Part shown: piece after piece, positions 60,038 to 64,000 of the stretch
Layout of the letters: each line of letters begins with the position of its first letter
How positions within the stretch are numbered: the first letter of the stretch is position 1
Assembly (NCBI RefSeq): GCF_014651035.1
Contig: NZ_BMWC01000004.1
Coordinates: 372,001-436,000, forward strand
Direction: 5' to 3'
Source: Streptomyces lomondensis
Lineage (GTDB): Bacteria; Actinomycetota; Actinomycetes; Streptomycetales; Streptomycetaceae
DNA length: 64,000 bases
Notes under the pieces: model-generated
The model's database searches: none
What the model saw: the letters and a program-made list of their open reading frames with translations, nothing else
What the model was told of the DNA's origin: nothing
Translations under genes and position numbers: made by a program

Positions 60038-61435
60038 ATGACGGAAATTCTTGTGCGGACGGGTTCGGAGGAGCGGCTTCCTCCCGTGGCCAGGGTGGTG
60101 GAGCACCCGGCATGGCCCGTGCTCAAGGATGCCGTGGAGCGGATCCGGCCATGGCAGTCCAAGGACGGGTCGATCGACTTCGACGCCGAGGGCGCGCCCG
60201 ACCCCGCCGACGCCGAGCTGGCCGTCCGCCGGGTCACCGACGCGGTGCTGGAGCTCTCCCCGCTGCTGCCGCACGACAGCGCGTACCACGAGGCCCTGGT
60301 CAAGGACCTCGGCCGGTGGGCCGACGACGGCTTCCGCGTGCCCGACTTCCTCGACTCGCTGCTGGCCTTCCAGCCCGCCGCGAACCGCGCGGACGGCCTC
60401 CAGCACCTGGTCGTCTTCCCGATGTACACGCAGAACGGCAACCCGGACCGCAACCTCGAGGCGGTCGTGCTGCGCATGGTCTGGCCCGACTGGCTGGCCG
60501 AGCTGGAGCGCACCCGCTACGACAACCCGCTCTTCTGCGGCATCAAGTTCGAGGACTTCACGTCCGGCTACGACACCAACTCCGCCGTCCTCTTCCCCGA
60601 GACGATCGCCGTGCGCGAGGCCCCCGAGCGGTTCACCTGGGGCGGCATCTTCTGCGACCGCGAGGCCGCCCGCTTCCGCCGGGTGACCGACGCCGCCGTC
60701 GACATCCTCGGCCTGGAGCTGCCCGAGGACGTCGCCGCGATGGTCCACGACCAGAAGCGCTGCGAGGAGGCGTTCGTGCTGTGGGACATGGTCCACGACC
60801 GCACCCACAGCCACGGCGACCTGCCGTTCGACCCGTTCATGATCAAGCAGCGCCAGCCGTTCTGGATGTACGGCCTGGAGGAGCTGCGCTGCGACCTCAC
60901 CGCCTTCAAGGAGGCCGTGAAGCTGGCGGCCGAGGGCGTCCCGCAGGCCCGTGACGTCCAGGTCGCGGTGCTCTTCGACCGCATGTTCCGCTTCCCCGTC
61001 ACCGGCGAGCGGGTCCGCAACTACGACGGCCTGGGCGGCCAGCTCCTCTTCGCCTACCTGCACAAGCACGACGTCGTGCGCTGGACCGACAACAAGCTCT
61101 CCATCGACTGGGAGCGCGCCCCGCAGGTCACCAACCAGCTGTGCGGCGAGATCGAGCAGCTCTACCGCGACGGCATCGACCGCCCCAAGCTCGTCCACTG
61201 GTTCGCCGGGTACGAGCTGGTCGCCACCTACCTCTCCCCGCACCCGGGATCGAAGTGGGCCAAGGGCCCGGACGCCCTGGACCTGACGCAGCCGCCGCGG
61301 AAACTCGTCGATGACGTGCTTCCGGACGAGTTTCCGCTGAGCATGTTCTATGAGGCACTGTCCAAGAAGCTGAAGAACGTGATCGCCTCCACCAAGGGCA
61401 TCACGGCGGACGGCGCCGAGCGGATCGCCGCGTGA
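60038..61435 (+). CDS. DUF6421 family protein
   Basis: The 465-residue soluble protein matches the actinobacterial DUF6421 family (function unknown). His/Asp/Glu-rich conserved parts include FEDFTSGYDTNSAVLFPETIAVREAP, DMVHDRTHSHGDLPFDPFMIKQRQPFWMYGLEELRCDLTAFKE and LFAYLHKHDVVRWTDNKLSIDWE, the second resembling a possible metal site (DRTHSHGD). ATG 60038 with ggaagg upstream. First gene of an operon with an SDR and a threonine aldolase, suggesting small-molecule metabolism. Confidence 0.82.
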   Translation: MTEILVRTGSEERLPPVARVVEHPAWPVLKDAVERIRPWQSKDGSIDFDAEGAPDPADAELAVRRVTDAVLELSPLLPHDSAYHEALVKDLGRWADDGFRVPDFLDSLLAFQPAANRADGLQHLVVFPMYTQNGNPDRNLEAVVLRMVWPDWLAELERTRYDNPLFCGIKFEDFTSGYDTNSAVLFPETIAVREAPERFTWGGIFCDREAARFRRVTDAAVDILGLELPEDVAAMVHDQKRCEEAFVLWDMVHDRTHSHGDLPFDPFMIKQRQPFWMYGLEELRCDLTAFKEAVKLAAEGVPQARDVQVAVLFDRMFRFPVTGERVRNYDGLGGQLLFAYLHKHDVVRWTDNKLSIDWERAPQVTNQLCGEIEQLYRDGIDRPKLVHWFAGYELVATYLSPHPGSKWAKGPDALDLTQPPRKLVDDVLPDEFPLSMFYEALSKKLKNVIASTKGITADGAERIAA

Positions 61436-61476
61436 GCGATCGGCGTACCGAGAACACTGCACAGGAGGCGAAGATC

Positions 61477-62226
61477 ATGGCGGGGAACGGGGCGCTCAGC
61501 GGTGCGGTGATCGCGGTGGCCGGAGCGGGTGGACCCGCGGGCCGGGCGGCACTGCTCAGGCTGGCCGAGGCGGGAGCGACCGTCATCGGCTCGGACAACG
61601 ACCCGGAGCGGCTGGCCGAGGCCGTGGACGCGGCGAGCTACGCGACCGGCGGCGCCACCGTCACCGGCGACACGGTCGACCTGCTCGACCTGCGGGCCAC
61701 CCGTGACTGGGCCACCCGCATCGAGAAGGACTTCGGCCGCGTCGACGGCCTGGTCCACCTGGTCGGCGGCTGGCGCGGCAGCGAGACCTTCACCCGGACC
61801 AGCCTCGACGACTGGGACTTCCTGGAGATGCTGCTGGTGCGCACCGTGCAGCACACCTCCCTCGCCTTCCACGAGGCGCTCCAGCGCAGCGACCGCGGCC
61901 GGTACGTGCTGATCAGCGCCGCGGGCGCCAGCAAGCCCACCGCGGGCAACGCCGCGTACGCCGCCGCCAAGGCCGCCGCCGAGGCGTGGACCCTCGCCAT
62001 GGCCGACTACTTCCGCAAGGCCGGGGGCCCCGAGGGCCCGACGTCGGCGGCTGCGATCCTTGTGGTGAAGGCACTGGTGCACGACGCGATGCGCGCCGAG
62101 CGACCCAACGCGAAGTTCGCGGGCTTCACCGACGTCAAGGACCTGGCCGAGGCCATCACCGGGGTCTGGGAGAAGCCCGCCGCCGAAGTGAACGGAAACC
62201 GTCTGTGGCTCACCGAGAAGCCGTGA
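61477..62226 (+). CDS. SDR family NAD(P)-dependent oxidoreductase
   Basis: The 249-residue Rossmann enzyme has the cofactor loop AVAGAGGPAGRAALLRLAEAGATVIGSDND and the catalytic Ser (VLISAAGAS) and YAAAK motif (NAAYAAAKAAAEAWTLAMADYF). ATG 61477 is chosen because aggagg lies 8 bases upstream; a GTG at 61432 overlapping DUF6421 is possible. Coupled to the next gene by GTGA. The substrate is unknown. Confidence 0.86.
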   Translation: MAGNGALSGAVIAVAGAGGPAGRAALLRLAEAGATVIGSDNDPERLAEAVDAASYATGGATVTGDTVDLLDLRATRDWATRIEKDFGRVDGLVHLVGGWRGSETFTRTSLDDWDFLEMLLVRTVQHTSLAFHEALQRSDRGRYVLISAAGASKPTAGNAAYAAAKAAAEAWTLAMADYFRKAGGPEGPTSAAAILVVKALVHDAMRAERPNAKFAGFTDVKDLAEAITGVWEKPAAEVNGNRLWLTEKP

Positions 62227-63293
62227 ACCCGCCGAAGACCGACGCCCGTCGCCACCACGACCCCGAGGTCCGCGGTTTCGCCAGCGACAACTACGCCGGC
62301 GCCCACCCGGAGGTGCTCGCCGCCCTGGCCCTGGCCAACGGCGGGCATCAGGTCGCCTACGGCGAGGACGCGTACACCGAGAACCTCCAGAGTGTCGTCC
62401 GCAGCCACTTCGGGCCCACGGCCGAGGCGTTCCCAGTCTTCAACGGCACCGGCGCCAACGTCGTCGCCCTCCAGGCGGTCACCGACCGCTGGGGCGCGGT
62501 GATCTGCGCGGAGAGCGCCCACATCCACGTCGACGAGTGCGGGGCGCCCGAGCGGGTGGGCGGACTGAAGCTGCTCACCGTCCCGACGCCGGACGGCAAG
62601 CTCACCCCCGAGCTGATCGACCGGCAGGCGTACGGCTGGGACGACGAGCACCGCGCGATGCCGCAGGTCGTCTCGATCACCCAGGCCACCGAACTGGGCA
62701 CGGTCTACACGCCGGACGAGATACGCGCCCTGTGCGACCACGCCCACGCGCACGGCATGAAGGTCCACCTGGACGGCTCCCGGCTGGCCAACGCCGCCGC
62801 CACCCTGGACGTCCCGATGCGCACGCTCACCAACGCGGCCGGCGTCGACATCCTCTCCCTGGGCGGCACGAAGAACGGCGCCCTGTTCGGCGAGGGGGTC
62901 GTGGTCCTGAACCAGGACGCCGTCAGCCACATGAAGCACCTGCGCAAGCTGTCCATGCAGCTCGCCTCCAAGATGCGGTTCGTGTCGGTGCAGCTGGAGG
63001 CCCTGCTCGCCCGGGACCTGTGGCTGCGCAACGCCCGGCACGCCAACGAGATGGCCCAGCGCCTCGCCGAGGGCGTACGGGCGGTGCACGGTGTGGAGAT
63101 CCTCCACCCGGTGCAGGCCAACGCGGTCTTCGCCCGCCTGCCGCACGACGTGACCGAGCGCCTCCAGAAGCGGTTCCGCTTCTACTTCTGGGACGAGGCC
63201 GCGGGCGACGTCCGCTGGATGTGCGCCTTCGACACGACCGAGGAGGACGTGGACGCGTTCGTGGCGGCACTGAAGGAGGAGATGGCCCGCTGA
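62223..63293 (+). CDS. Low-specificity L-threonine aldolase-like PLP enzyme
   Basis: This 356-residue fold-type I PLP enzyme has the family motifs: FASDNYAGAHPEVLAAL, VFNGTGANVVALQA, ESAHIHVDECGAPE, VHLDGSRLANAAATL and the PLP Lys in DILSLGGTKNGALFGEG. Members split L-threonine/allo-threonine to glycine and acetaldehyde. GTG 62223 overlaps the SDR stop (GTGA). Last gene of the DUF6421 operon. Confidence 0.9.
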   Translation: MNPPKTDARRHHDPEVRGFASDNYAGAHPEVLAALALANGGHQVAYGEDAYTENLQSVVRSHFGPTAEAFPVFNGTGANVVALQAVTDRWGAVICAESAHIHVDECGAPERVGGLKLLTVPTPDGKLTPELIDRQAYGWDDEHRAMPQVVSITQATELGTVYTPDEIRALCDHAHAHGMKVHLDGSRLANAAATLDVPMRTLTNAAGVDILSLGGTKNGALFGEGVVVLNQDAVSHMKHLRKLSMQLASKMRFVSVQLEALLARDLWLRNARHANEMAQRLAEGVRAVHGVEILHPVQANAVFARLPHDVTERLQKRFRFYFWDEAAGDVRWMCAFDTTEEDVDAFVAALKEEMAR

Positions 63294-63318
63294 GGGCCAT
63301 CCCCCCGCCGGGGTGCTG

Positions 63319-64000
63319 TCAGTTGACGACGATCCGCGCGCTGTTGTTGCGCAGGTTCGGGTCGAACTCCCGGATGCTCAGCTCGGGATCGTCGTTGACG
63401 GTGGCCACGGTGGCCTGCGCCCCGCGCACCAGCCGGTCGATCCGCAGGGGGATGTCGAAGGTGTACGACGCCTTGTCGTGCAGGTAGATCGGCGTCTTGC
63501 AGTAGTACGTCGCGGGGGAGGCGCCGTCGGCCGACGCCCAGCAGTCCTCCTCCGGCGGGAGCATGACCGTGGTGCCCTCCGGCGCCTGGAACCGCACCGT
63601 CGCCACGGCCGCTCCCGCGCCCAGCGACGCCACCCAGGCCGGGCCGCGGTTGTGGACGGTGACCTGGGCCGTCACGGTGTCGCCCGCGGCCCCGCCCACC
63701 TTGCTGCCGGTGAGCTTCAGGTCGGCGGTGTTCCGGGCCTCGAGGATGACGCTCCCGTAGTTGTCCTGCGGATCGATGTCGGGATCGGCGGCCGCGGCCC
63801 GGGCGGCCAGGGGGCGCAGGTTCAGTTCCGAGCCCGTTCCCCCGGTCCACGTCCACTCGCCGCGGGCCTCCTGGAGCGCCTCGTCCGAGTAGGGCTGGAC
63901 GACGTGGTCGAACCGCTCGTACAGCGCGTTCCGCCCGACGCCGAGTCGCGTGACCAGCGCGTACCGCTGCCCCGGCGCCACCGCCTCGTCCAGCACGCAC
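63319..64000 (-). CDS. Hypothetical secreted-type protein with DUF11/CARDB-like domain (5' partial)
   Basis: The frame is open to the window edge, so the N-terminus lies beyond 64000; ~226 C-terminal residues are visible. A beta-sandwich pattern (NTADLKLTGSKVGGAAGDTVTAQVTVHNRGPAWVASLGAGAAVATVRFQAPEGTTVMLP) resembles DUF11/CARDB domains of surface proteins, followed by a Cys pair (EEDCWASADG...YYCKTPIYL). The C-terminus reads ELSIREFDPNLRNNSARIVVN. The role is unknown; a cell-surface protein is likely. Confidence 0.7.
   Translation of the reverse strand, partial: CVLDEAVAPGQRYALVTRLGVGRNALYERFDHVVQPYSDEALQEARGEWTWTGGTGSELNLRPLAARAAAADPDIDPQDNYGSVILEARNTADLKLTGSKVGGAAGDTVTAQVTVHNRGPAWVASLGAGAAVATVRFQAPEGTTVMLPPEEDCWASADGASPATYYCKTPIYLHDKASYTFDIPLRIDRLVRGAQATVATVNDDPELSIREFDPNLRNNSARIVVN

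Noticed and set aside
1..64000. tRNA, rRNA or riboswitch genes
   Set aside because: No tRNA T-loop/anticodon arrangement or known riboswitch core was noticed by eye; tRNAscan-SE and Infernal would settle it.

Overview
The window is high-GC actinobacterial DNA. Codon use, GTG/TTG starts, dense four-base gene overlaps, families such as DUF5997, DUF6214 and DUF6421, rare TTA (bldA) codons and DasR- and CebR-type operators all point to a Streptomyces chromosome. No tRNA, rRNA, CRISPR array, insertion sequence or integrase was seen.

Region 1 (1-17751, + strand) is the baseplate half of a contractile injection system (phage-tail-like) operon. It opens with the 3' part of a large protein that has a disordered Arg/Asp tail, a nuclease-like core and a helix-hairpin-helix end. 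A SUKH-like (immunity-type) protein follows. Next come the tube-connector, gpX/LysM, gpD hub, gpV spike, PAAR-like tip, gp25 wedge, two different baseplate-J proteins (the second with a C-terminal LysM), a tail-protein-I-like protein, a DUF6519 protein and an amidase. Sheath, tube and ATPase genes are not in the window and would lie upstream. The cargo/immunity-like pair next to the baseplate genes is the most interesting candidate system here.

Region 2 (17752-23262, - strand) is a complete D-glucarate/galactarate operon. It has an ABC sugar importer (binding lipoprotein and two permeases), 5-dehydro-4-deoxyglucarate dehydratase and glucarate dehydratase, behind a promoter carrying three palindromes.

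Region 3 (23300-36612) holds mixed chromosomal genes: DUF5997, a LysR-type ligand domain without HTH, DUF4142, a secreted GH127 arabinofuranosidase with an inserted LamG domain, a HAD phosphatase, an Lrp/AsnC regulator, a FUSC transporter, a beta-propeller lactonase behind a DasR-type site, a CbiX-like protein, a GlcNAc-kinase-like protein, uracil-DNA glycosylase and a BNR-repeat protein.

Region 4 (36600-42414) has a small membrane protein and a HEAT-repeat protein, both with TTA codons, and an AidB-like acyl-CoA dehydrogenase divergent from a PaaX regulator. The BNR and HEAT genes each have a promoter resembling the PafBC/RecA_NDp DNA-damage type.

Region 5 (42400-47130) is a plant cell-wall cluster: PL3 and PL1 pectate lyases divergent from a GH62 arabinofuranosidase and a CE1 esterase with CBM2. 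The shared control region has LacI/CebR-like operators. With GH127 and the glucarate operon it suggests use of pectin, arabinan and sugar acids.

Region 6 (47200-64000) holds a ferredoxin-NADP reductase-like enzyme, DUF6214, a TetR regulator with a repeat-encoded tail, PAP2, an orphan M56 peptidase, DUF5134, a FUSC-MarR operon with its operator, VOC and GNAT genes, a glycerophosphodiesterase, a DUF6421-SDR-threonine aldolase operon, and the 3' end of a secreted-looking protein cut by the window edge.
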